DNA of 64,000 nt. It comes from Chloroflexota bacterium (GTDB lineage: Bacteria > Chloroflexota > UBA11872). The stretch covers positions 36,557 to 100,556 of the forward strand of contig JAJDVX010000024.1 in NCBI GenBank assembly GCA_022825895.1. Direction: 5' to 3'. The notes under the pieces are model-generated. The model saw only the letters and a list, made by a program, of their open reading frames with translations. It was not told the DNA's origin and did not search any database. Positions 8,079 to 16,528 of this stretch are shown piece after piece. Every line of letters begins with the position of its first letter. The stretch's first letter is position 1. A program made the translations under genes and the position numbers.

Positions 8079-9014
8079 CTACGACGACGCCTCGAGCTTG
8101 CGTGCTTTGCCTGCGCCGCCCGCGTGTTCCCAGAGTTCGACGGCGCCAACGCCGCGTGGCAAGTGCTTGTTCACAATCCGCAGCACGGTGTTGTGTCGGC
8201 GCTTCACCTCAGGGCTTCTGAGGTCTTGTCCGAAGCCAACGACCGCGCGAAGTCCGCCGCTTAGGCGACGAATGGGTGGCGTCAGACCCGTCTCGACCCG
8301 GGCGCGAATCAGCGCCTCGACTCCGTCGCGTACGGCATCAAACGCACCGTGCCAGATCCAAACGTAGTGCAGAAGCTGGAATGCCGCATAGTCCAGTTTG
8401 GCGGATGACTTCGTCGCATCCTTGAACTCAATGAGCACCAGGCGTCCACGTGAGTCGACGGCAAGCTGGTCAAGTTTGGTTGCACCCGACGAAGGCGCCA
8501 CCCAGCGGTTACTTCGCGCGACGGATTTCAAGTCCCTGAGCGCCGACCGGACCTCAGGCAGTGCCGCAGCCTCCGCCTGATGGGCCAGCACCACCTCGCG
8601 GTCGATGGGAACCCAGGGCTTCCGGACTCGCGACCATTGCATCTGTATCGCGCCTTCGGACTTGGTGAACCTTGGATTGACCTCCACGCCACGCACATAG
8701 CTGATAAGAGCCGAGCCGAGGCCCGTCTCCCCGGTACGCCAGATCCTGAAGAGACCCTGCGCACACGCCTGTGAGGTGTAGGTGCAATCTGCCGTCAGCT
8801 TCACGCCTCCGCCCCGCAGCGCCCGAGCCTTGACTAATCCTGTCATCCCGCAGTAAACGTGCACCTCGTCATTGCGCCGGAAGTGCACGTCCAGCCCAAC
8901 GCCTCCGGCGTTTACATGGCCCAGCGAAAGCAAGGGCGCAAGCAAGCCCTGCGGCCGCAGAAGCCGCAGGAGTTGCGGCGAGGGTGCGCGGTCATACGAT
9001 GCTGGAGTTTCCAT
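8079..9014 (-). CDS. PD-(D/E)XK nuclease-like protein
   Basis: A 311-residue protein with a PD-(D/E)XK signature: LDQLAVDSRGRLVLIEFKDA gives Asp182, Glu196 and Lys198 in correct beta-strand spacing, followed by a helix (AAFQLLHYVWIW) typical of the fold. The first ~150 residues are not recognised. The ATG at 9014 follows GAGGGTTGCCCT, an acceptable ribosome binding site, and sits 10 bp after the stop of the upstream gene, which is also a predicted nuclease. Two adjacent nucleases in a defence-rich stretch suggest a restriction or abortive module, but no methyltransferase is nearby. The fold is well supported; the biological role is inference. Confidence 0.65.
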   Translation of the reverse strand: METPASYDRAPSPQLLRLLRPQGLLAPLLSLGHVNAGGVGLDVHFRRNDEVHVYCGMTGLVKARALRGGGVKLTADCTYTSQACAQGLFRIWRTGETGLGSALISYVRGVEVNPRFTKSEGAIQMQWSRVRKPWVPIDREVVLAHQAEAAALPEVRSALRDLKSVARSNRWVAPSSGATKLDQLAVDSRGRLVLIEFKDATKSSAKLDYAAFQLLHYVWIWHGAFDAVRDGVEALIRARVETGLTPPIRRLSGGLRAVVGFGQDLRSPEVKRRHNTVLRIVNKHLPRGVGAVELWEHAGGAGKARKLEASS

Positions 9015-9024
9015 AGGGCAACCC

Positions 9025-9831
9025 TCAGAGCTGGTAGCGCTGGCGCATGTACGTCGCCCAGCCTGTTAGGCCCGCCGCCTCACCAACGCGAACAACCTCC
9101 GACGCCGACAGTACCGGTGCATACGATGGCCGCGGCAGAAGGCGCGTCCACTCCATCCATTGCCTCGCAATGTCGGGATTCGCATCGTGAGCGCAAAGGG
9201 CGAACCACGCGCGGTGTAGGGTGCCGTCCTGCTCGAGTCCGCGCGCGATGGCCAAGTTGCGCATGGGCTGCTGCATGTCGTAGGCGAACGGACAGGGCCT
9301 ATCGAGATTGGAGTTCGGAAAGGCTTTGTGCACACTTCCGTGGCTTCCGGCAAAGATCTCCCAGTAGCGACGATCGCGTCGCTGCCGCACGGGCCGGCGC
9401 AGGTAACAGGCCGTCGGAGCGCGCATGAAGACTCGGGCGGACCGGCAGACGTCTTTCCTCCGATTCGCCGGGCTATTGCGTCCGCCACAGTGCGTGAATC
9501 CCCGCTCACTCAGCTTGACTTCGAGCAGAACGGCGACCCGGCGTCGAAGGCGCATTCGGCCCCACAGGATCACGTCGGCGGCCGTGGCGTGTTCGTCATC
9601 GCCGGGTCGATCGCCCGCGATCTCGCCGAGCAGTTCGCCGGGCGGCACCCATTCGAACTGCACCCTATCGATCTCTAGCCGAGTGTCAACGAGCTGGCTC
9701 ACAATCTCTGAGAGGTATGCCCGCGGCCCTTCCCGAAATGGCAAGAACAGGTTGAGTGCGAACACTTGGGAGCTGCGTAGATGTGCAGCGTGCTCGTGAA
9801 GCCGCCCCAAGTCGGCGTCCATCGCCTTCAC
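9025..9831 (-). CDS. PD-(D/E)XK restriction endonuclease-like protein (PGN_0703-like)
   Basis: A 268-residue protein with the nuclease core ATAADVILWGRMRLRR...VAVLLEVKLSE, placing Asp86, Glu104 and Lys106 in the D...ExK pattern. The distal part has conserved-looking patches (YWEIFAGS, FAYDMQQPMRN LAIA) that resemble the PGN_0703 family of putative restriction endonucleases. The start is either GTG 9831 or ATG 9822. It is the first gene of a leftward pair with the nuclease-like gene at 8079-9014. Target unknown; no modification enzyme is encoded next to it, so either the self-DNA protection is elsewhere or the enzyme acts on unusual DNA. Confidence 0.65.
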   Translation of the reverse strand: MKAMDADLGRLHEHAAHLRSSQVFALNLFLPFREGPRAYLSEIVSQLVDTRLEIDRVQFEWVPPGELLGEIAGDRPGDDEHATAADVILWGRMRLRRRVAVLLEVKLSERGFTHCGGRNSPANRRKDVCRSARVFMRAPTACYLRRPVRQRRDRRYWEIFAGSHGSVHKAFPNSNLDRPCPFAYDMQQPMRNLAIARGLEQDGTLHRAWFALCAHDANPDIARQWMEWTRLLPRPSYAPVLSASEVVRVGEAAGLTGWATYMRQRYQL

Positions 9832-11600
9832 AGCGAGGTCGCGATAGTCAGATTAGATTCCGTCGGTCCAATGGTCCCAATAGCGCGAACGAGAACCGTC
9901 CAGCTGGGCTCGCCATGCTGTCATGTGCGCCTCTAGGCACGCGGCGAACGCCGCTCGCTTTCTGCCGGGAGATCGTCGGGACACGCTCTGGTCGGCACAC
10001 CTTTGAGTGCACTCCGCTTAGCCTAGCGCCCACCTTCCGACCGCCGAACCGGCGTTCAAGCTTCAGGTACAGGTGCGAGACGCGACGACCTGAGGAATGG
10101 AAACAGAAGCGCGCCTTCTATTCCTTCGGGCTTCCCCACATCTGGTGGGATTGACTTCGGCCAATCCCGCAGGACATCCCGAGGTCATCCCTCGGTACGG
10201 AGGGGCAAGGCTCCTGCGGAACCGCCGATAGTCGATCTTTGGGACGTCCGAATCTCGCTCCATGAGCTTCGGCGGCCGCATGCGTCGGATTCGCTACTTC
10301 CCAAGCCGGCTGTCCTCGTCCGAGCCGAAGATCCCTGCGAAGGGTCGCCGCGGATCCTGCCGGTTGAGGATGGACGTGGCGATCGAGCTGGCACTGCAGA
10401 AGGGCTACGTAGTGCTCCAGCCGAATGAACAATTTACCCTTTGCGATGCTCTGAGCCTCCCTTTACGTACTAGCCCACCAAACCGAGCACTGACCATCGT
10501 CGAGAGAAGCCAAACACAAGTCTCTCCCAGCCTCTCTGCTGCGCTGCAAGACAGCCAAGTTACAAGGTGACTTAGGGGGACTATTCCTGATGTTGCATCG
10601 GAATCTCTTCAGGGACTCTGCGGATCCGCTCCCCACGTCTCTGCGGCGCAGATAGGCTCGCACGGCACTCCATAGAACAGAACTAGAAAGATACGAGCAG
10701 TGAAAAGGAACGATTGGGTGAATTGCGAGGCGACGGGGATGTAGCGGGTACGGCCGGGTCCTATCGTTAGGTGTCGAACACTACCGCCAGGCATTCATCC
10801 AGATCCACCGGCATGGTCCATTAGCTTCAGTCCTTGAGAGTCAGTCTCAGCGACTCCGGTCACTGCTCGTCAATTTGCCAAATCGCCTCAAGTGCCTGCT
10901 ATCTCAAGACCGGCGTTCAGCTGCCCATAAGCCGCCCTAGGTATTGATTCTTGATTGACCTTGCTTCCGGAATGGGATCGATGCTGTGAGAGACAGCGGT
11001 TTTCACTGACAACTTGGTGGCAAGGGCCAATGAAAGACATTAAGGGGCAGGATGAATAGAATCTTTAGGAATTCGTATTGGTGGTGCCTGCTCGTAACCG
11101 ACGTAGTAACTATTCCGAAGCGGCTTGTCATCCCGTTGAAGCTTGCTGACATTTTGAACTTCTCTGTCAGAGCCGTGACTGACAACCGACGGACGGAGCG
11201 CATATCAAGATTCACTCCGGCCAGCGATGACCCACTATGCCGAACATCACGATGCCGACGTTTCGTCCACAGACAATAAGACAAAAGGACGGGCAAATCA
11301 TATGTACAGAATATGCGGGTGGCAATGTAAGCGACGGACCCACGACTGAATTGCAACGCGGAATAAGCACATCTACGCTTTCATCTTGGCCAACAATGAG
11401 CTAACTGAATGCCTCGAGGGAACTCTTTCTTTGCATTAGTAATCGGTTGAGCCGAAATCTGTGATGCAATAATTCAAAGCAGACATTTAGCCTAGCGCGC
11501 AGCGCCGCTAATCAGACAACTAGGAATCCCGCTTGCCATACCAATGCTCCGCTTAGCAATGCAAAGCGATTTGACACGTGCCGCGAACATTATCGTGCGA
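9832..11600. other. 1.8-kb stretch without recognisable genes, GC falling to the right
   Basis: No family is recognisable in any frame. The left part (to about 10550) has ordinary high GC and overlapping short open frames. From about 10560 onward base composition becomes visibly more AT-rich, matching the two-gene operon that follows, so the boundary of that foreign insert probably lies here. A hairpin GGATTG-ACTTCGGC-CAATCC near 10148-10167 is the only structured element noted. Confidence 0.4.
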
Positions 11601-11629
11601 TTGACAGGACGGCGTTAATGCTGTAAAAC
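11601..11629 (+). promoter_or_regulatory. Sigma70-type promoter of the AT-rich two-gene operon
   Basis: A consensus -35 TTGACA (11601-11606) is followed after exactly 17 bp by TAAAAC (11624-11629, 4 of 6 consensus bases). Transcription would start near 11636, about 45 bp before the first ATG at 11681. It is the best-looking promoter in the window. Confidence 0.6.
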
Positions 11630-11680
11630 TCCGACACACTCCACACCGTCGCTACAGACTGCGCGCTCCCGCTTACATCC

Positions 11681-12541
11681 ATGCCCACACGTCGAGTGTA
11701 TTTTATGCAGATTACAACTACTGACCGTCATCCTCTTCAGCTATCATTTTTTGATACGCAACATCTTGTTGACCACATCAATGAAAGTCTCAATCCGGAA
11801 TCATATCTGATCTATCGTGGTCGTCAGTGGCGATTGTCCCGACCAATTCTCTCGCGTGACGGTGAGTTTATTGCTGGTCGATTAGGCTTTCAGACTGTTG
11901 ACCTTCGACATGAAATGGCTTACAACGAAGACACATTTGATTTTGAGAAGCGTGAAGCGCCACCTGCGCGCGGAACATTGATTCATTATATCGTCCATTA
12001 TCCATCGGGCCGGATTGCTGTAGAGACTAACAAGGATATTTCGCAGAAGGCCGCGCGAGCGGTGTTAGAGAAGTTTTTCAATAAGCCGTACAGCCCGCGC
12101 AAGTATAGAGTTGAATTCATTCCTGATATGACCTTCGATGAGTGGGTGAGTGAAGTACGTGAAATCAAGACTCTGCAAGTACGCATAGATCGGCCTAATC
12201 CGAATTGGAGTGCACTACCAGGCATCGGTCGTAGGATCATTAGACCGTCCAATGCGCAACATCTCGATGTTGTGCTACGAGCAACGGCGACCCAACCATT
12301 GAATCTTGATAATGAGGAAATTGAGGATTTGACAGCGTATTCGATTTCACACGGCCAAGGGGTTTCGGCCGAAAGCACACGGGGACGCAGATACAATACG
12401 AAGACCAATGCCAAGAACCGCAGAATGCCAGTAGACGAAGACGACATACCAAGACGTAGGTTCATGCGGCTTCTCGATCTCTTTCAAGCTACCCTGCCTG
12501 ACGAAACCGATCAGCATGAAGAAGCTGTTCAAGATGAATAG
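11681..12541 (+). CDS. Uncharacterised protein of an AT-rich two-gene operon
   Basis: A 286-residue soluble protein that I do not recognise. It has alternating strands and helices, a DQHEEAVQDE acidic tail and a basic segment near residues 245-260 (RGRRYNTKTNAKNRR). Base composition and codon use (many A/T-ending codons) differ strongly from all neighbours, so the operon was acquired from another genome. The stop overlaps the start of the downstream membrane-protein gene. A soluble protein paired with a four-helix membrane protein is a common plan of anti-phage systems (Kiwa has such a pair, in the opposite gene order), but I see no motif that proves homology. The start could also be the ATG at 11705; neither has a strong ribosome binding site. 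Confidence 0.65.
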   Translation: MPTRRVYFMQITTTDRHPLQLSFFDTQHLVDHINESLNPESYLIYRGRQWRLSRPILSRDGEFIAGRLGFQTVDLRHEMAYNEDTFDFEKREAPPARGTLIHYIVHYPSGRIAVETNKDISQKAARAVLEKFFNKPYSPRKYRVEFIPDMTFDEWVSEVREIKTLQVRIDRPNPNWSALPGIGRRIIRPSNAQHLDVVLRATATQPLNLDNEEIEDLTAYSISHGQGVSAESTRGRRYNTKTNAKNRRMPVDEDDIPRRRFMRLLDLFQATLPDETDQHEEAVQDE

Positions 12542-13106
12542 GATTCTCTTACGAGCATTGTTGTTGCGGTGGAGAGATGTACTCATTCATTGGGACTTTT
12601 GGCTTGCAGTTCTTGTTACATTTATTGTTGGATTTGCCCCTAACTACAACTCTCCAGGGTGGGATTTTTACCGACTAGTATGGATTGAAGTGACAGTGGC
12701 AGGCGCTCTCCTTGGCATGGTTCTAGCTGGTGTTTCAATACTGATTGCGCTGATGCGAGAGGACTTTATGATATTCTTGTACAAGGTGGGGCTAGAAGAT
12801 GATGCGATGGACGATGGTATGTTGGAAGCAATATTACCTTTCTGGTTCATGGCCTGGCTTGTTGTAATTGTAATCATCAGCGGAATACTCGGGATTGCAT
12901 TGGTATCGCCATCATGTGAGTTAATGCAGCGGATTTGGCTTTCATGTGTCACGTTCTTTCTTTCCTGGGCTGTATTCAATGTAATTCCGATAGTTGGTTT
13001 CCTCAGTCACCTTGGCAGGCTTCGTATTGACCAGCATATAGCAAAGATTGTGGAAGCGGCCGAGGCGGACGAAAAGAACAAAGGAGAAGGCGATACCTCC
13101 GATTGA
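12516..13106 (+). CDS. Four-TM membrane protein, partner of the preceding gene
   Basis: A 196-residue protein with four predicted membrane segments, roughly residues 28-45 (FWLAVLVTFIVGFAPNY), 55-80, 105-130 and 135-160, and a charged C-terminal tail (EAAEADEKNKGEGDTSD) expected in the cytoplasm. The gene overlaps the end of the upstream gene by 26 bp from ATG 12516, or 8 bp if ATG 12534 is used; GAAGAAG ahead of the latter could be its ribosome binding site. It shares the low-GC character of its partner. A membrane effector or channel controlled by the soluble partner is a reasonable inference. No known family was recognised. Confidence 0.65.
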   Translation: MKKLFKMNRILLRALLLRWRDVLIHWDFWLAVLVTFIVGFAPNYNSPGWDFYRLVWIEVTVAGALLGMVLAGVSILIALMREDFMIFLYKVGLEDDAMDDGMLEAILPFWFMAWLVVIVIISGILGIALVSPSCELMQRIWLSCVTFFLSWAVFNVIPIVGFLSHLGRLRIDQHIAKIVEAAEADEKNKGEGDTSD

Positions 13107-13192
13107 GAAGGTCTCATTCGTCCACCGGCAGCCGCCAAGGCCTAGTGTCCTACGTTCGAGTTCGAATTCCGACTTTGCTCAGGCGTCTGACG

Positions 13193-16100
13193 CTAGACCC
13201 GTAATGGCTCACGTATGGACTCGCGAACGCGCGAAACAGCGGCTGCCAGATCTGGCACAGCGCGTTCTTGTTTCGCATGTAGGAACAGAAACCGACACGC
13301 AGCGACTCGCAGGCCCAGAGACTCCTCGAGAGCCAGCGCGTAGGTCGCACCCTGCGGCTCGTAACGCGCGAACGCTTGGTCAAGCGCCTCACCGTCGCGA
13401 AGCGCGTCAGTCTTGTAATCCACCACGACCAAGTCTCCATCAGAGGTTTGATACATCAGATCAATGAAACCTTCGACCAGGACCTCGCGCCCACGATCAT
13501 CAGCAATCGGTACCGCGACGTAGACCTCCCGCCAATAGCGTCCGGACTCGACGGCATTCCGCAGACTCGAGCTATCGAGCGCGACGCGAATGAGCCGAGC
13601 AACGTAAGCGGAATACCGCGGATCCAGGCCTTCAGCGGCGCTCTGCGCCCTCGCAACCGCACTAACTTCGAAGTCGTCGGCATCTTCAATGTCGATCGTC
13701 TGAAGCGCCGAGTGCACGGCACGGCCGATGCTGGTACCCGCACGCCCACGACGCCACGGCGGGAGATCGTCAGGACGTTCATCCTTCTCGACGTTTGGGT
13801 CATCTTGGTCTGCTCTCCTCGCGAGGCTGGTGGCCGACTTAACCTCGAAGTTGGCATTTGAGCGGATCGCTGCACCTCGCTCGGTGAGCCACTGTTCGCG
13901 GTCACTGGCAGTTCCGGTTGGGCCTTGTGACTTCACGCGTCTGGCAATATCGGCAGTTGGCCGTTCTCCACTGCTTGGAGGGTGATGCTGCGTCGGTTCA
14001 GCTGCAAACCGGCGTAAAAGAAGGGTCTCTTGGGAGTCGCCAAGCTGATCAAGCTGATCGGCGATGATGTGCGCATCCGAAGTCAGACTGCCGCCCGCCT
14101 TTCGGTAAGTGCTGACGACGAGATGATCCCGCGCACGAGTTGTGGCGACGTAGTTCAGGCGCACGCGTTCGGCGCGCTGCATGCAGACTTCCTGTTCGAA
14201 CAGTTGGTCGTAGCCTGGCGTCTTCAAGCCTTCTCTCAGGTGCAGTTCGGGTCCCTTGTCATCACGCCACAGTAAAGCGGGGCGTTCGTCACGAGATCTG
14301 ACGTTGAGACCGGTGAGAACGACGATTGGGAACTCCAGCCCCTTAGCAGCGTGAATCGTCAGGATGCGGACCGCGTCATGATCGGACTCGGGCACCACGG
14401 ACTCGACCACGTGTGAATCTTCATCCGCTTGATGCTGAGCCCAGCGTAGAAACACGTTCAGAGTGCACCCGCCGCGATCGCCGAAACTGCGGGCTTGATC
14501 GAGGAGAAATCTCAGACGCTGCCAGTGGTCGCGCGGACGACGGTCGGCGACGGCCAACTCCATGAGCCGTCGCTCGCGAATTACACGCTCCACCAGCGCA
14601 CTAACCGACAGACGCCACTGTCCGGCGGCAGTGTCCCGGAACCAACGCATAGCTTCGGCGACTGGATGGTCGGCTTGAATCCCCTCCGGAGCCTCGACAC
14701 GATAGTCCCAATGGCCACCGCACTCGCGCCAGCCGAGCAAGTCCACGTCGGAACATGCAAATGCCGGCGATCGAAGGGAGCCCACCAGAGCGACCTCATC
14801 CGTGGGATCGTCAATCGCATGGAGAATGCCGAGGAGCCTGCGAACATCCTCGCTATGAAAGACCAGCGAGCGACTTTCTAACCGATAGGGGATATTTTGT
14901 TCGTCGAGTTCGGGAAGCAGCTGGCTCAAACCGGCGCGGGCGGGCACGAGCACGGCGATATCGGAGTAGTTTGCTGCCCGCCAGCACTCATCACTCTGAT
15001 CGAGCACCGGCCACTGGGACCCTCGCACATCAGCAATGATCTGACCAAGAGCCTGTGCTTCAGCTCGTCGAACCGCCGGAACCGAAGCATCGAGCTCATC
15101 GCCGACCACCACGACGCCGGGCGCATGCTTACGGCTTAGCGGTCCGCGGCATGCCTCTAGCTCTTCCCAGACCGCTTGGCCACCGCTCGAGTCGGCCTGC
15201 ATCAGCGGTCCAAAGACTGCGTTTACGAAGTCCGTTACGCCTTGTTGTGATCGAAAATTCTGGGTGAGGTGCACGAGAGAGCCCGCATTCCGCTCACGAA
15301 TTGCGGTGTACTGCCCGATGTCGGCTCGACGAAAGCGATAGATCGACTGCTTTGGATCACCGACATAAAAGAGGCGGCCTTGCTCGTCTCCAGCGATGGC
15401 GTCTGCAATCTCGGACTGGAGCGGGTCCGTGTCGTGAAACTCATCGATCAGAACGAAGCGAAAGCGCTCGCGGATTCGAGCTGCCACCTCAGGATTCGCA
15501 CGCAGCAGGGTGCGGCAGTGGACAAGCAGGTCTTGAAAGCCGAGGCGCCCTCGGTGCCGGCGCTCGTCGGCGTAATCGAGCACGAATTCTCGAATTGCGC
15601 TGTAAATGGGCGCGAGAATGCACGCAACGACTTCGAGCCGTAGTCGCTCGCGGCGTGCATGAAGGGTCCCCATCGCTTGCCGAATCTCACTGAGCGTCTC
15701 GCCGGTCCAGTTGCCTCTCCGCCCCATGTTGCCAACGCGTAGCGATGTCGCCGTGGAGTGTTCAAGCAGCTTGACCAGCGTGCCATTATCGCCGGCAGCT
15801 TCACGCAGACTGGCAGCGAAGCCTTCCAAGTCCTGCAATCGCCGATAGAGGCGATCCTCGTGGTCGACACATGCTCCGCGCGCCTCGATCACGGACTGGA
15901 GGCCTGAAACGAATGAGTCAGTCTCGATGTACCCAGGTCTCATGACCGTCTCGTCAGACTGCGCTCGATCCCAATCCTCGTGCACCTTGCGCACGAGGCC
16001 CATCAGGTGATCTAAGGTCAGACCAGCGTCAAAGGCGTCGCGCATCGGCCCTGCGAGCTTGGGATCTTCAAGCATGGTGTCGAGCCTGTCATGCCACCGC

Positions 16101-16528
16101 TCAACCAGCTCGATACTGGATTCCGTGTCGTCAACGATCTCGAAGCCTGGGGGCAGCCCTGCCTCGAGCGGAAAGAGCGAGAGGACACGGGCGGCAAATG
16201 CGTGAATGGTTTCGATGGCAGAGCCATCCAGTTCCTCCAGCGCTGATTGGCATAGTCTCCGACGTTCGCGATCGTCCTTGACTTCAGATTCCTCTTCGAG
16301 ACGTTCGAGGATTCGGTCTCGTAGTTCTGCGGCGGCCTTTTCGGTAAACGTGATCGCCGCAATACCTGAACCGCGGACACGTCCTGTTGCAATCAGGTTG
16401 ACTATCCGCTCAACCAGTTGGTGCGTTTTGCCTGTTCCGGCTCCCGCTTCGACGAAAAGAGTCTCATCAAGCGCTCGCTCAATCCGGACGCGATCGTCCC
16501 AGTCACTAAGTTGGGCGACTGTGGTCAC
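13193..16528 (-). CDS. addA: AddA-like UvrD/RecB-family helicase-nuclease
   Basis: A 1111-residue superfamily 1A helicase. Walker A is GAGTGKT (residues 29-35), Walker B is FVLIDEFHDTDPLQSEI around 370, motif III-like VGDPKQSIYRFR follows, and motifs V-VI appear as TIHAAKGLEFPIVVLTG and NYVATTRARDHLVVS. The C-terminal domain has a PD-(D/E)XK nuclease core DLVVVDYKTD near residue 1030 and a preceding GFIDLMY strand. Together with the AddB-like gene it should form an AddAB-type complex that processes double-strand DNA ends for recombination and degrades invading linear DNA. The GTG start overlaps the AddB-like stop by 4 bp. The location next to defence genes suggests an accessory rather than housekeeping copy, but this cannot be decided from the window. 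Confidence 0.85.
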   Translation of the reverse strand: MTTVAQLSDWDDRVRIERALDETLFVEAGAGTGKTHQLVERIVNLIATGRVRGSGIAAITFTEKAAAELRDRILERLEEESEVKDDRERRRLCQSALEELDGSAIETIHAFAARVLSLFPLEAGLPPGFEIVDDTESSIELVERWHDRLDTMLEDPKLAGPMRDAFDAGLTLDHLMGLVRKVHEDWDRAQSDETVMRPGYIETDSFVSGLQSVIEARGACVDHEDRLYRRLQDLEGFAASLREAAGDNGTLVKLLEHSTATSLRVGNMGRRGNWTGETLSEIRQAMGTLHARRERLRLEVVACILAPIYSAIREFVLDYADERRHRGRLGFQDLLVHCRTLLRANPEVAARIRERFRFVLIDEFHDTDPLQSEIADAIAGDEQGRLFYVGDPKQSIYRFRRADIGQYTAIRERNAGSLVHLTQNFRSQQGVTDFVNAVFGPLMQADSSGGQAVWEELEACRGPLSRKHAPGVVVVGDELDASVPAVRRAEAQALGQIIADVRGSQWPVLDQSDECWRAANYSDIAVLVPARAGLSQLLPELDEQNIPYRLESRSLVFHSEDVRRLLGILHAIDDPTDEVALVGSLRSPAFACSDVDLLGWRECGGHWDYRVEAPEGIQADHPVAEAMRWFRDTAAGQWRLSVSALVERVIRERRLMELAVADRRPRDHWQRLRFLLDQARSFGDRGGCTLNVFLRWAQHQADEDSHVVESVVPESDHDAVRILTIHAAKGLEFPIVVLTGLNVRSRDERPALLWRDDKGPELHLREGLKTPGYDQLFEQEVCMQRAERVRLNYVATTRARDHLVVSTYRKAGGSLTSDAHIIADQLDQLGDSQETLLLRRFAAEPTQHHPPSSGERPTADIARRVKSQGPTGTASDREQWLTERGAAIRSNANFEVKSATSLARRADQDDPNVEKDERPDDLPPWRRGRAGTSIGRAVHSALQTIDIEDADDFEVSAVARAQSAAEGLDPRYSAYVARLIRVALDSSSLRNAVESGRYWREVYVAVPIADDRGREVLVEGFIDLMYQTSDGDLVVVDYKTDALRDGEALDQAFARYEPQGATYALALEESLGLRVAACRFLFLHAKQERAVPDLAAAVSRVRESIREPLRV

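Noticed and set aside
11681..13106. Kiwa (KwaA/KwaB) system
   Set aside because: A 4-TM protein with a soluble partner fits the general plan, but gene order is reversed and I could not see a DUF4868 motif. Kept as an unnamed pair.
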